Notes: a model not told the origin generated them from the letters alone. A stretch of DNA of 64,000 bases from Piscinibacter sp047602365 (GCA_047602365.1 JASGHM010000001.1:1736001-1800000); one strand, 5' to 3'; positions 15,507-24,544 are shown, numbered from the stretch's first letter. A program made the numbers and translations.

Positions 15507-17582
15507 ATGCGCCGTGTTCGAGGTCCGATCTTTCCGCTGTTCCGCCAACCGCTCGCGCCCCTGTCGCGCACCGGGCGGGTGGTCATCGCCATCCTGTTCG
15601 CGCTGTGGGCCTTCGCGATCAGCGTGGCCTGGTCGCCGGCCTTTGCCGACGACGCGCAGGCGCGGCCGGCCGAAGGGCCGTACTTCCAGGTGGCGGGCGA
15701 CCCGGCGGTCGATGCACTGCCGCTGAAGGCTACGCAGGTGGAGGTGCGTCTGGCCGGCGTGATCGCCGACGTCACCGTCACGCAGCGCTACCGCAACGAG
15801 GGCCGGCGGCCGATCGAGGCGCGTTATGTCTTCCCGGGCTCGACCGGTGCCGCGGTGCACGCGATGCAGGTGCGCCTGGCCGGCCGCGTGCTGAACGCGA
15901 AGATCGAGGAGAAGCAGCGCGCGCGCATCCGCCACGAGACGGCCAAGCGCGAGGGCAAGACCAGCGCGCTGCTCGAGCAGGAGCGGCCGAACGTCTTCCA
16001 GATGGCCGTGGCCAACATCCTGCCGGGCGACGAGGTGCAGGTCGAGCTGCGCTACACCGAGCTGGTGGCGCCCACCGAGGGCCGCTACGAGTTCGTCTTC
16101 CCGACCGTGGTCGGGCCGCGCTACCACCGCCCGGTCGCGGACGGCGGCACGTCCAGCTTCCCGGCCACGTCGCACCTGAAGGAGGGCGAGCCCTCGCGCG
16201 CCGGCTTCGATCTGCGCGTGCACTTTGCCTCGCCGTTGCCGGTGTCGGAGCTGCGTTCGCCGTCGCATGGCATCGAGGTCAGCGGCGAAGGCACTGCGCA
16301 GGCCGAGGTCGCGCTGAACGACAGCGGCGAGCGTGCCGATCGCGACTTCATCCTGTCCTACCGCCTGGCCGGCGAGCGCACCGCCACCGGCCTGACGCTG
16401 TTCAAGGGCGAGGGCCTGGACGGTGGCGGCGAGAACTTCTTCCTCGCGCTGGTCGAGCCGCCGAAAGCGATCGCGGCGGCGCAGATCAACCCGCGCGAGT
16501 ACGTGTTCGTGGTCGACATCTCCGGCTCGATGCAGGGCCAGCCGCTGGCCACCGCCAAGGTGCTGCTGCGCAACCTGATCGGCAGCCTGCGACCCACCGA
16601 CACCTTCAACGTGCTGCTGTTCAGCGGCAGCAGCCAGATGCTGAGCCCGGCGCCGGTGCCGGCGACGCGCGCCAACATCGAGCGTGCGATCGCGACCATC
16701 GACCAGGCGCGTGGCGGCGGCTCCACCGAGATCGTGCCTGCGCTGCGCCGCATCGCCGCGCTGCCCAAGGCCGGCGACCTGTCGCGCAGCGTCATCGTCG
16801 TCACCGACGGCTACGTGACGGTGGAGAACGAGGTCTTCCAGCTGATCCGCCGCAACCTCGGCAACAGCAACGTGTTCGCCTTCGGCATCGGCAGCTCGGT
16901 GAACCGCCACCTGATCGAAGGCATCGCACGTGCCGGCCAGGGTGAGCCCTTCATCGTGACGAAGCCGGAACTGGCCGCGGCGCAGGCCGAGCGCCTGCGC
17001 AGGATGATCGACGCACCGGTGCTGACCCAGCTGAAGGTGCGCTTCGACGGCCTGGAGGTCTACGACGTCGAGCCGGCCGCGCTCAACGCGCTGCCCGACG
17101 TGCTCGGCGGCCGCCCGGTGGTGATCCACGGCAAGTGGCGCGGCGAGCCGCGTGGCCAGCTGGTGCTGGAAGGCACCGCGGCGAGCGGCAACCACATCGA
17201 CGTGGTGCCGGTGCGCGCACCGGAGGCCGAAGCATCGGCGCTGCGCCACCTGTGGGCTCGCAGCCGCATCCAGCAGCTGTCCGACCAGGAAGCGCTGGAA
17301 GGCGGCAGCGGCCAGCGTGAGGCGATCACTGCGCTGGGCCTGCACTACGGCCTGCTGACGCAGTACACCAGCTTCATCGCCGTCGACGAGGTGGTGCGCA
17401 CCAGCGAAGCCGCGGTGCCGGTCAACCAGCCGTTGCCGCTGCCGCAGGGCGTGGGCAACGCGGCGGTCGGCGGCGAGGTCGGTGCGGCGATCCCCAGCAC
17501 GCCGGAGCCGGCGGCGTGGCTGTCGCTGCTGGTGGTGCTGGGCCTGGTCGGTGTCGCGCTGTCGGGCCGGGGCAAGTGGTGA
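15507..17582 (+). CDS. VIT/VWA surface protein with PEP-CTERM-like exosortase signal
   Basis: A 691-residue exported protein. After an N-terminal membrane/signal segment (VVIAILFALWAFAISVAW, cleavage near AFA) comes a VIT domain (about residues 70-210; EARYVFPGSTGAAVHAMQV, FQMAVANILPGDEVQVELRY) and a von Willebrand A domain with a complete MIDAS start DISGS and later VTDG. The C-terminus encoded at 17502-17579 is PEP followed by a hydrophobic stretch and Arg-Gly-Lys, the form of an exosortase sorting tail. An exosortase gene begins at the stop codon (TGATG), so this is almost certainly its substrate. I preferred the ATG at 15507 over 15474 because AGGAGA stands seven bases before it. Confidence 0.88.
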   Translation: MRRVRGPIFPLFRQPLAPLSRTGRVVIAILFALWAFAISVAWSPAFADDAQARPAEGPYFQVAGDPAVDALPLKATQVEVRLAGVIADVTVTQRYRNEGRRPIEARYVFPGSTGAAVHAMQVRLAGRVLNAKIEEKQRARIRHETAKREGKTSALLEQERPNVFQMAVANILPGDEVQVELRYTELVAPTEGRYEFVFPTVVGPRYHRPVADGGTSSFPATSHLKEGEPSRAGFDLRVHFASPLPVSELRSPSHGIEVSGEGTAQAEVALNDSGERADRDFILSYRLAGERTATGLTLFKGEGLDGGGENFFLALVEPPKAIAAAQINPREYVFVVDISGSMQGQPLATAKVLLRNLIGSLRPTDTFNVLLFSGSSQMLSPAPVPATRANIERAIATIDQARGGGSTEIVPALRRIAALPKAGDLSRSVIVVTDGYVTVENEVFQLIRRNLGNSNVFAFGIGSSVNRHLIEGIARAGQGEPFIVTKPELAAAQAERLRRMIDAPVLTQLKVRFDGLEVYDVEPAALNALPDVLGGRPVVIHGKWRGEPRGQLVLEGTAASGNHIDVVPVRAPEAEASALRHLWARSRIQQLSDQEALEGGSGQREAITALGLHYGLLTQYTSFIAVDEVVRTSEAAVPVNQPLPLPQGVGNAAVGGEVGAAIPSTPEPAAWLSLLVVLGLVGVALSGRGKW

Positions 17583-18449
17583 TGGCCGTGCCGAGTTTCC
17601 TGCGTTCGGCCGCGGCGGGGCCGGCGACGCTCGCCTGCCGGCCGTCCTACCTGGCACCGGCCGGCTGGCTCGCGCTGCAGGCGCTGGCGCTGTGGCCGCA
17701 CGGGCTGTGGATGGCTCGCCGCGTGCAGGACGGCTCGGACGACCCGCTCGGCCTGGCCGCCATCGCCGCGCTGCTGATGCTCGTGGCGATGCGTGCGCTG
17801 AGCGTGAACGCCGGGCTGCGCATCGCGCCACAGACCGGCTGGCTGGCCGCTGGCGTGCTGCTCGGTGTGGCCGCCAACCTGGCGCTGTGCTGGCTGCCGC
17901 CGCTGGCCTGCGCACTGCTCGCGGCCCTGTCGCTGGCCGCCGCGCTGATGGCCTGGCTGCCGGCCGGCGGCCCGCGCCTGCCGCTGGCCGGTTTCGTTCT
18001 GCTCGCGCTGCCGTGGATCGCCTCGCTGCAGTACTACGGCGGTTACCCGCTGCGCGTGCTGACGGCGCAGGCGAGCGCCTGGCTGCTGCAGGGCCTGGGC
18101 ATCGCCGCCGAGCGCAGCGGCACCGCGATGCTGGTGCGCGGGCAACTGGTGATCGTCGACGCGCCCTGCTCGGGTGTGCAGATGGCCTGGATGGCCTGGT
18201 TCTGCGCCTGCGCAGTGGCGGCGCTGGTCGGCCTGCGCGACGGCGACTTCCTGCGCCGCCTGCCGTGGGGCTGGCGCGATCGTGCTGCTTGGCAACGTGC
18301 TGCGCAACAGCGTGCTGGTGGCGCTGGAGTCGCGCCCGCAGGGGCTGCACAGCGCGCTGCACGAAGGCATCGGCCTGCTGGCGCTGGCGGCGGTCTGCAT
18401 GGCGGTGATCGCGCTGATGACGAGGAGGTCGCATGCAGCTCTGGTCTAG
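17582..18449 (+). CDS. Exosortase, one-base frameshift before the catalytic Arg/His
   Basis: A polytopic membrane transpeptidase-like enzyme with about eight hydrophobic segments. The exosortase Cys is Cys196 in VIVDAPCSGVQM. Around the GGGG at 18267-18270 the frame must drop one base; then the sequence continues with GAIVLLGNVLRNSVLVA, carrying the conserved Arg, and GLHSALHEGIGLLALA, carrying the conserved His. The restored length is 288 residues. Without repair the catalytic Arg and His are lost. Exosortases cut PEP-CTERM-type tails and probably link the protein to a surface glycan; the adjacent VIT/VWA protein is the evident substrate. Pairing of an exosortase with a VIT protein is known for XrtN in Bacteroidota; the subtype here I cannot name. 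Confidence 0.85.
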
Positions 18450-18960
18450 GCACTGGCCGGCGCTGGCAATGCTGGCGATCGTGCTGACGGCGGCGCTGCC
18501 GCTGCTCGCGCCGGCGTCGCAGATGCAAGCGACGGCACGCCACGTCGAGTGGCCGACGTCATGGGACGGCCGCGCGCTGCGCCCGCTGGCGATCAGCGCC
18601 GTCGAGCAGCGTTTCGCCGCGCGCTTTCCCGGCGCGATCGCCCGCTTCTCCGACGGTGAGCGGGTGCTGGTGATGCGCCAGGTCGATGCGCCGACCCGCA
18701 TGCTGCACCCGGCCGCCGACTGCTTCCGCGGCCTCGGCTGGCGCATCGCGCAGACGCAGCTCGAGCGCGATGCGCAGCAGCGGCTGTGGCGCTGCTTCGA
18801 GGCCGACGGCATCGACGGCCAGCGCCTGCGGGTCTGCGAACGCATCGAGGCCGGCGACGGCACGGCCTTCGTCGACCCCTCGTCCTGGTTCTGGGCCGCC
18901 ACGCTCGGGCAGTCGCACGGGCCGTGGCAGGCGATCACCGTGGTGGAGAGTCTGAGATGA
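18433..18960 (+). CDS. EpsI-like exosortase-associated protein
   Basis: A 175-residue protein with one N-terminal hydrophobic segment (WPALAMLAIVLTAALPLLAP) and a periplasmic domain. The segment MLHPAADCFRGLGWRIAQ resembles the HSPxxCxxGxGW signature of the EpsI domain that accompanies many exosortases. A ribosome-binding site GAGGAGG precedes the ATG at 18433, which lies inside the end of the exosortase gene (17-base overlap). It is probably an accessory factor for the exosortase reaction; the detailed role of EpsI-like proteins is not settled. Confidence 0.7.
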   Translation: MQLWSRHWPALAMLAIVLTAALPLLAPASQMQATARHVEWPTSWDGRALRPLAISAVEQRFAARFPGAIARFSDGERVLVMRQVDAPTRMLHPAADCFRGLGWRIAQTQLERDAQQRLWRCFEADGIDGQRLRVCERIEAGDGTAFVDPSSWFWAATLGQSHGPWQAITVVESLR

Positions 18961-20210
18961 AGAAGATCCTGCTGTTCCTTGCCGGCCTGCTGCTCGCGGT
19001 GGCGCTGATCGGCGCGGCGATGCTGTGGCTGACGCTGCGCGCGCTGGCGCCGCAGCCGGGCGAATGGGCGACGACGCTGCGGCTCGGGTCCATCGAGCGC
19101 AGTGCCAGCGTGCCGACGCTGCTGCGCTGGGGCAGCCACCCGCTGGCACTGCCGCACCTGGACGGCCGCCGCCTCGGTGGCTGGCAGCTGCGTCGTCTCG
19201 ACGAGCACACGCTGGAAGCGCACTGCGCGCCCTGCCGGTTGCAGCTGGCCGCGCTGGGGCCGCAGCCGCTGGTGATCGACGCCGCGCGCTTGCGCATCCA
19301 CGTGCGCGGCGCCGATCGTTTCGACGGCACGCTGCGCCTCGGCAGCGACACCGAGCCGGTGAGCCTGGCCTGGCGCGCCGAGCTGAAGCGCGATGGGCTG
19401 CAGCTGCAGGCCGAGCTGCCCGCCACGCCGCTGGCCCGGCTGCTCGCGGTGTTCGGCGACGCGTTGCCCGAGGCGCGCCAGGCGCGCATCACTGGCAGCG
19501 TGGCGCTGCGCGCCGAGGCGAACTGGGACGCGCAGGGCCTGCGCCTCGTCAAGCTGAAGCCGGTGCTCGCCGACGTGGCGGTCGAGGGCCTGGGCACCGA
19601 GTCGCTGCGCGATGCCGATGCCGGCGCGCGTTGCCGGCCGCAGCCGGCGACCGGGCGCATCGAGGGCTGGATCCAGAACGCGGTGATCGCCGCCGAGGAC
19701 CAGCGCTTCTTCGAGCACCCCGGCTACGAGCTCGACGCCTGGGTCGCGGTGCTGAAGGCCAACCAGCGCGACGGCGAGCCGCTGCAGGGTGCCAGCACCA
19801 TCACCCAGCAGCTCGCCAAGCTGCTCTACACCGGCGATGCACGCGACCCGATGCGCAAGCTGCGTGAGTGGCTGTACGCGGTGGAGATGGAGCGCACGCT
19901 CGGCAAGGGCCGCATCCTGCAGCTCTACCTGGCCGTGCTGCCCTGGGGCGACGGCATCTGCGGCGCCGAAGCGGCGGCACGCCACCACCTCGGCAAACCG
20001 GCCCACCTGCTGAAGCCGCGCGAAGCGGCCTGGCTGGCCAGCCTGCTGGTCAACCCCGACCAGCAGCTGCGCCGCTGGGCGCTGGAGGAAGAGGCCGCGC
20101 GCGAACGTGCCGCCTGGGTGCTCAAGGGCATCAAGCGCCTGCCGCGCGAGCGCCGCGAGGCCGAGCTCGACGCGCTGGTCAGCTGGCGGCCGCCGATCGG
20201 GCGGCGCTGA
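18957..20210 (+). CDS. Monofunctional peptidoglycan glycosyltransferase (GT51) with long N-terminal extension
   Basis: A 417-residue membrane-anchored protein. Residues 1-25 are a transmembrane anchor. Residues ~30-210 are an extension of about 180 residues with beta-rich pattern and no motif I recognise. From ~220 it has the GT51 core: AVIAAEDQRFFEHPG with the catalytic Glu of motif EDxxFxxH, GASTITQQLAKLLY, RKLREWLYAVEMERTLGKGRILQLYLA and GICGAEAAARHHLGKPAHLL. No transpeptidase domain follows. It polymerises glycan strands from lipid II. Usual MtgA proteins have about 240 residues, so the extension is special. The ATGA overlap with the EpsI-like gene ties it to the exosortase operon. Confidence 0.87.
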   Translation: MKKILLFLAGLLLAVALIGAAMLWLTLRALAPQPGEWATTLRLGSIERSASVPTLLRWGSHPLALPHLDGRRLGGWQLRRLDEHTLEAHCAPCRLQLAALGPQPLVIDAARLRIHVRGADRFDGTLRLGSDTEPVSLAWRAELKRDGLQLQAELPATPLARLLAVFGDALPEARQARITGSVALRAEANWDAQGLRLVKLKPVLADVAVEGLGTESLRDADAGARCRPQPATGRIEGWIQNAVIAAEDQRFFEHPGYELDAWVAVLKANQRDGEPLQGASTITQQLAKLLYTGDARDPMRKLREWLYAVEMERTLGKGRILQLYLAVLPWGDGICGAEAAARHHLGKPAHLLKPREAAWLASLLVNPDQQLRRWALEEEAARERAAWVLKGIKRLPRERREAELDALVSWRPPIGRR

Positions 20211-20993
20211 TCACAGCCGCTGGCGCGGCAGTGCCGTCGCCGGCAGCGGCGCGCCGGCGAGCCAGTCGGCGACCAGCGCATCGACATCGCCACCCTGCGC
20301 CGCCTGCCACACCCATTCTGGCGCCATCACCCGTGTGCCGGCCGGTCCGGCGGGCAGGGCGCGGGCCAGCGCGGCGACCAGCGCGGCCACCTTGGCCGGC
20401 CGCACCGGCTGGTCACGCTGCGGCACCATCAGGCGCAGTTGCGCGAGCACCAGGTCGGCCACCCGCTGCAGGCCGGGGCGCTGCAAGGCGTCGGGCCGCT
20501 GCGCGGTGCGCACCAGCACGACATGGTCGAAGCCGAGCGCGGCCACCGCCTGCTCGTCGAGGTTGGCGAGGCCGGCCTTCAGCGCCTGCGGCAGCGTCGC
20601 GCCGTCGTGCGGCAGCACGACGATCAGGTGGCGCGTGCCCAGCGCATGCAACTGTGTCGCCAGCGCCGGCAGCCCGGCCGGCGGCGGCTGCCAGAACGCA
20701 GCCTCGCGGCCGTTCGCATGGCGCGGCTTGTCGAACACCACCACCGCCAGCGGCAGGCCGGGCGCGCTGTCCAGCGTCGTGATGTCCTGTGTCTGCAGGC
20801 CCTGCACGGTGGCGTGGAAGCCCTGCGTCACCAGCACGCGCACCGGTGCGAAGGCGCGCGAGGCGAGCAGGGCCTCGAGCACCGCGGCGCCGAGCGCTCC
20901 GCCGCCGCCGGCCACCCAGGTGCCGTGGCGGCGCGGCTTCGCCACGGGGGCCTCGCCGTGGCTGGCGCGCAAGGCCTGTTTGAGCATATCCAT
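20211..20993 (-). CDS. Rossmann-fold NAD(P)-binding-like protein
   Basis: A 260-residue soluble protein opening with a dinucleotide-binding pattern (GTWVAGGGGALGAAVLEALLAS, with a glycine-rich turn after the first strand), followed by VRVLVTQGF and HLIVVLPHDG strands as in atypical short-chain dehydrogenase/epimerase proteins such as HTATIP2-like oxidoreductases. The usual catalytic YxxxK is not evident, so an enzymatic function cannot be claimed. It converges with the GT51 gene without gap (stops adjacent) and diverges from the metY-like gene across 75 bases. Confidence 0.5.
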   Translation of the reverse strand: MDMLKQALRASHGEAPVAKPRRHGTWVAGGGGALGAAVLEALLASRAFAPVRVLVTQGFHATVQGLQTQDITTLDSAPGLPLAVVVFDKPRHANGREAAFWQPPPAGLPALATQLHALGTRHLIVVLPHDGATLPQALKAGLANLDEQAVAALGFDHVVLVRTAQRPDALQRPGLQRVADLVLAQLRLMVPQRDQPVRPAKVAALVAALARALPAGPAGTRVMAPEWVWQAAQGGDVDALVADWLAGAPLPATALPRQRL

Positions 20994-21068
20994 AGGCGGA
21001 TTCTGGCCGCTGCCCGCCGCCGTGCCGCGCATAGACTGCGCTCCCCCCAGAACGACAAGGAGACCCCG

Positions 21069-22361
21069 ATGACCCGCGACACCAGCCAGTGGCGCTTCGA
21101 GACCAAGTCCGTCCACGCCGGCTACGTGCCCGACCCGGCCACCCACGCGGTCGCGGTGCCGCTGTACCAGACCGTGGCCTACTCGTTCGACAGCGCGCAG
21201 CATGGTGCCGACCTGTTCGACCTGAAGGTGCCGGGCAACATCTACACCCGCATCATGAACCCGACGCAGGCGGTGCTGGAGGAGCGTGTCGCTGCGCTGG
21301 AAGGCGGCATCGCCGCGCTGGCACTGGCCTCGGGCCAGGCCGCGGTCACCTACGCGATCCAGACCATCACCGAGGCCGGCGACAACATCGTCGCCAGCAG
21401 CGCGCTGTACGGCGGCACTTACAACCTGTTTGCGCACACGCTGCCGCAGTTCGGCGTGCAGACGCGCTTCGCCGACTACCGCGACCCGAAGAGCTTCGAG
21501 CCGCTGATCGACGATCGCACCAAGGCCGTGTTCGTCGAGTCGCTCGGCAACCCGCAGGGCAACATCACCGACATCGCGGCGATCGCGCAGGTCGCGCACA
21601 AGCACGGCGTGCCGCTGATCGTCGACAACACCGTGCCCAGCCCCTACCTGTGCCGGCCGTTCGAACATGGCGCCGACATCGTCGTGCACTCGCTGACCAA
21701 GTACCTCGGCGGCCACGGCACCAGCATCGGCGGCGCGATCGTCGACTCGGGCAAGTTCCCGTGGGCCCAGCACAAGGCACGCTTCAAGCGCCTCAACGAG
21801 CCCGATGTCAGCTACCACGGCGTGGTCTACACCGAGGCGCTGGGCCCGGCCGCCTACATCGGCCGCGCGCGCGTGGTGCCGCTGCGCAACATGGGCGCGG
21901 CGATCTCGCCGTTCAACGCCTGGCAGATCCTGCAGGGCATCGAGACGCTGTCGCTGCGCCTGGAGCGCATCAGCGACAACGCGCTCGCAGTGGCCCGCCA
22001 CCTGCAGGCGCATCCGAAGGTGAACTGGGTCAACTACGCCGGGCTGGAGGACCATCCGGACCACCACCTGGTGAAGTCGCAGCTCGGCGGCCGCGCCTCG
22101 GGCCTGCTGACCTTCGGCGTCAAGGGCGGCCGCGCCGGTGGCGAACGTTTCCTCGACGCGCTGCAGCTGTTCACGCGCCTGGTCAACATCGGCGACGCGA
22201 AGTCGCTGGCCACCCACCCGGCCTCGACGACGCACCGCCAGCTGTCGCCCGAGGAATTGAAGAAGTCCGGCGTCAGCGAGGAGACGGTGCGGCTGAGCGT
22301 GGGCATCGAGCACATCGACGACCTGAAGGCCGACCTGGACGCGGCGCTGGCGAAGGTGTGA
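21069..22361 (+). CDS. metY: O-acetylhomoserine aminocarboxypropyltransferase (sulfhydrylase)
   Basis: A 430-residue PLP enzyme of the Cys/Met metabolism family. Diagnostic parts are the start region ETKSVHAGYVPDPATHAVAVPLYQT, YTRIMNPTQAVLEERVAALEGG, LASGQAAVTYAI, ASSALYGGTYNLF, the cofactor Asp in PLIVDNTVPSPYLCRP, and the PLP lysine Lys211 in HSLTKYLGGHGT. The C-terminal FTRLVNIGDAKSLATHPASTTHRQL is typical of MetY rather than cystathionine synthases. It makes homocysteine from O-acetylhomoserine and sulfide in methionine biosynthesis. An AAGGAGA ribosome-binding site stands before the ATG. Confidence 0.94.
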   Translation: MTRDTSQWRFETKSVHAGYVPDPATHAVAVPLYQTVAYSFDSAQHGADLFDLKVPGNIYTRIMNPTQAVLEERVAALEGGIAALALASGQAAVTYAIQTITEAGDNIVASSALYGGTYNLFAHTLPQFGVQTRFADYRDPKSFEPLIDDRTKAVFVESLGNPQGNITDIAAIAQVAHKHGVPLIVDNTVPSPYLCRPFEHGADIVVHSLTKYLGGHGTSIGGAIVDSGKFPWAQHKARFKRLNEPDVSYHGVVYTEALGPAAYIGRARVVPLRNMGAAISPFNAWQILQGIETLSLRLERISDNALAVARHLQAHPKVNWVNYAGLEDHPDHHLVKSQLGGRASGLLTFGVKGGRAGGERFLDALQLFTRLVNIGDAKSLATHPASTTHRQLSPEELKKSGVSEETVRLSVGIEHIDDLKADLDAALAKV

Positions 22362-22407
22362 ATGCCGATGCGTGATTGAAATGCGCTGGAGCAGGCGCAT
22401 ATCCGGT

Positions 22408-22430
22408 GGCGCGGGGTACCATCCCGCGCC
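22408..22430. other. GC-rich hairpin between metY and lemA
   Basis: GGCGCGGG and CCCGCGCC form a perfect 8-base stem around a 7-base loop in the 86-base gap. There is no T-tract, so it is not a classical terminator; it may stabilise the metY transcript end or lie in the lemA leader. Confidence 0.35.
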
Positions 22431-22447
22431 TCACAGGGAGACCGACC

Positions 22448-23068
22448 ATGACCTTCTCCATCGCCCGCCGCCTGCTTGCCGCCATCGCCACGCTGGGCGC
22501 GGCCCTCGTGCTGACTGGCTGCGGCTACAACGACTTCCAGCGCCTGGACGAGCAGACCAAGTCGGCCTGGTCCGAGGTGCTGAACCAGTACCAGCGGCGC
22601 GCCGACCTGATTCCGAACATCGTCGCCACCGTCAAGGGCGAGGCCAACTTCGAGCAGGAGACGCTCACCAAGGTGGTCGAGGCGCGCGCCAAGGCCACCT
22701 CGATCCAGGCCACGCCGGAGCTGGTCAACAACCCCGAGGCCTTCCAGAAGTTCCAGGCCGCGCAGGGCGAGCTGTCGGGCGCGCTGTCGCGCCTGCTGGT
22801 GGTCAGCGAGAACTACCCGAACCTGAAGGCCAACCAGGGCTTCCAGGACCTGCGCGTGCAGCTCGAAGGCACCGAGAACCGCATCACCGTGGCGCGTGGC
22901 CGCTACGTCAAGGCGGTGCAGGACTACAACGTGCTCGCGCGCAGCTTCCCGACCAACCTGACCGCGATGCTGTTCAGCTACAAGGTCAAGGAGAACTTCG
23001 CCGTGCAGAACGAGGCGCAGATCTCGCAGCCGCCGGCGGTGAGCTTCGAGAAGCCGGCGTCGAAGTAA
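22448..23068 (+). CDS. lemA: LemA family lipoprotein
   Basis: A 206-residue LemA protein. The signal peptide ends in a lipobox (VLTGC), and the body contains the family pattern YNDFQRLDEQTKSAWSEVLN, QRRADLIPNIVATVKGEANFE, VVEARAKAT, LSRLLVVSENYPNLKANQGF and FPTNLTAMLF. It is a periplasm-facing coiled protein of unknown exact function that is regularly encoded next to TPM-domain proteins, as here. A CAGGGAGA ribosome-binding site precedes the ATG. It is the first gene of a three-gene operon with the two TPM genes. Confidence 0.93.
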   Translation: MTFSIARRLLAAIATLGAALVLTGCGYNDFQRLDEQTKSAWSEVLNQYQRRADLIPNIVATVKGEANFEQETLTKVVEARAKATSIQATPELVNNPEAFQKFQAAQGELSGALSRLLVVSENYPNLKANQGFQDLRVQLEGTENRITVARGRYVKAVQDYNVLARSFPTNLTAMLFSYKVKENFAVQNEAQISQPPAVSFEKPASK

Positions 23069-23081
23069 GCCGGGGATCGTG

Positions 23082-23993
23082 ATGCGCCTGTGGCGCCTGG
23101 GGGTCGCTGCCGCGCTGCTGGCGGTGGCGGCGCTCGGCCATGCGCAAGGCGTGCTGCCGGTGCCGCCGCTGTCCGGCCGCGTGATCGACCAGACCGGCAC
23201 GCTGACGCCGGCGCAGAGCCAGGCGATGAGCGACAAGCTCGCCGCGCTGGAGAGCAAGCGCGGCTCGCAGCTGGTCGTGCTGCTGGTGCCGAGCACGCAG
23301 CCGGAGGACATCGCGGCCTACGGCCAGCGGGTCGCCGACAGCTGGAAGATCGGCCGCCTGGCGGTCGGCGACGGCCTGCTGATCGTCGTCGCCAAGGACG
23401 ACCGGCGTGTGCGCATCGAGGTCGCCAAGGCGCTCGAAGGTGCGGTGCCCGACCTGGCCGCCAAGCAGATCATCAGCGAGGTCATCAGCCCGGCCTTCCG
23501 CAAGGGCGACTACGCCGGCGGCCTGAACGCCGCCATCGACCGCCTCGACGCGCGCATCGCCAACGAAGGCCTGCCCGAGCCGTCGTCGGCGAACAAGGGC
23601 GCCCTGCCGCCATCGGGCCAGGGCTTCAACCTGCAGGACCTGGCGCTGTTCCTGTTCGTCGCCGTGCCAGTGATCGGCGCCGTGCTGACCGGCATCTTCG
23701 GCCGCAAGCTCGGCTCGCTGGCCACCGCCGGCGCCGCTGGCGGCATGGGCTGGTGGCTGAGCGCCAGCGTTGCGGTGGCGCTGGGCGTCGGCGTGGTCGC
23801 GCTGATCCTGGTGCTGGTGCTGGGCATCGGCGCGGCACGCCGCGGTGTGTCGCGCGGCTCGCGCCACGGCGGCCCGGTCATCTGGGGCGGCGGCAGCAGC
23901 GGTGGCGGCGGTTGGGGTGGTGGCGACGGCGGCGGCTTCAGCTCCGGCGGTGGCGGCGACTTCGGCGGCGGCGGCGCCTCGGGAGACTGGTAG
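23082..23993 (+). CDS. TPM-domain membrane protein with Gly/Ser-rich tail
   Basis: A 303-residue protein with a signal peptide (ending GHAQ), a TPM domain (VIDQTGTLTPAQSQAMSDKLAALE, QLVVLLVPST, DGLLIVVAKDDRRVRIEVAKALEG, PAFRKGDYAGGLNAAIDRL), then two to three membrane helices and a C-terminal tail of almost only Gly, Ser, Trp and Asp. That is the layout of YgcG-type proteins. The likely start is the ATG at 23082, though a GTG directly before it is possible. The partner LemA gene lies 13 bases upstream. Confidence 0.9.
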   Translation: MRLWRLGVAAALLAVAALGHAQGVLPVPPLSGRVIDQTGTLTPAQSQAMSDKLAALESKRGSQLVVLLVPSTQPEDIAAYGQRVADSWKIGRLAVGDGLLIVVAKDDRRVRIEVAKALEGAVPDLAAKQIISEVISPAFRKGDYAGGLNAAIDRLDARIANEGLPEPSSANKGALPPSGQGFNLQDLALFLFVAVPVIGAVLTGIFGRKLGSLATAGAAGGMGWWLSASVAVALGVGVVALILVLVLGIGAARRGVSRGSRHGGPVIWGGGSSGGGGWGGGDGGGFSSGGGGDFGGGGASGDW

Positions 23994-24499
23994 TGAGCAA
24001 GCTGCTGAGAATCCTCAAGCACCGCTGGCTCGACGAGCGCGACCTGGCGCGGGCGCTCGACGAGACCACGCTGGCGCGCATCGAGGCGCGCGTGGCCGCC
24101 AGCGAGCGCCGCCACGGCGGCGAGATCCGCGTCTGCGCCGAGGCCGGGCTGCCGCTGTCCTACCTGTGGCGCGGCGCGACGGCGCGCGAGCGTGCGGTGA
24201 CGATGTTCGGCAAGCTGCGCGTCTGGGACACCGAGCGCAACAACGGCGTGCTGATCTACCTGCTGCTGGCCGAGCACCGCATCGAGATCGTCGCCGACCG
24301 CGGCCTGAACCGCCATGTCGATGCCACGCAATGGGCGGCGGTGATGGAGCGCATGCGCGGCGCGTTCCGCCAGGGCGCCTTCGAGGCCGGGCTGAACGAT
24401 GCGATCGACGCGGTCGATGCGCTGCTGGTGCAGCATTTCCCGCTGGCGCCCGGCGAGCACAACCCGAACGAGCTGAGCGACCGGCCCGAGCTGCGCTGA
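23993..24499 (+). CDS. Second TPM-domain protein, cytoplasmic or membrane-associated
   Basis: A 168-residue protein with a TPM domain but no signal peptide: ARIEARVAASERRHGGEIRVCAEAGLP, ERNNGVLIYLLLAEHRIEIVADRGLNRHVD, FRQGAFEAGLNDAIDAVD. The GTG start overlaps the preceding TAG stop (TAGTG), which shows coupling with the longer TPM gene. A LemA-TPM-TPM arrangement is common in proteobacteria; function is not established. Confidence 0.87.
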   Translation: MSKLLRILKHRWLDERDLARALDETTLARIEARVAASERRHGGEIRVCAEAGLPLSYLWRGATARERAVTMFGKLRVWDTERNNGVLIYLLLAEHRIEIVADRGLNRHVDATQWAAVMERMRGAFRQGAFEAGLNDAIDAVDALLVQHFPLAPGEHNPNELSDRPELR

Positions 24500-24544
24500 C
24501 GCCCGTCACGCGCGCGCCGCACAACGCCGCACAATAGCGCGGCG

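Noticed and set aside
18255..18290. Programmed frameshifting in the exosortase gene
   Set aside because: The GGGG run is not a known slippery heptamer and there is no stimulating structure I can see; six other genes show the same kind of one-base surplus.
15408..20006. A 1532-codon open frame on the minus strand antisense to the exosortase locus
   Set aside because: It is the frame created by high GC third positions opposite real genes; the composition (Arg, His, Gln, Ala-rich) is not protein-like and the sense strand has clear family matches.
23872..23990. Tandem GGC/GGT repeats as a microsatellite
   Set aside because: They encode the Gly/Ser-rich tail normal for YgcG-type TPM proteins.
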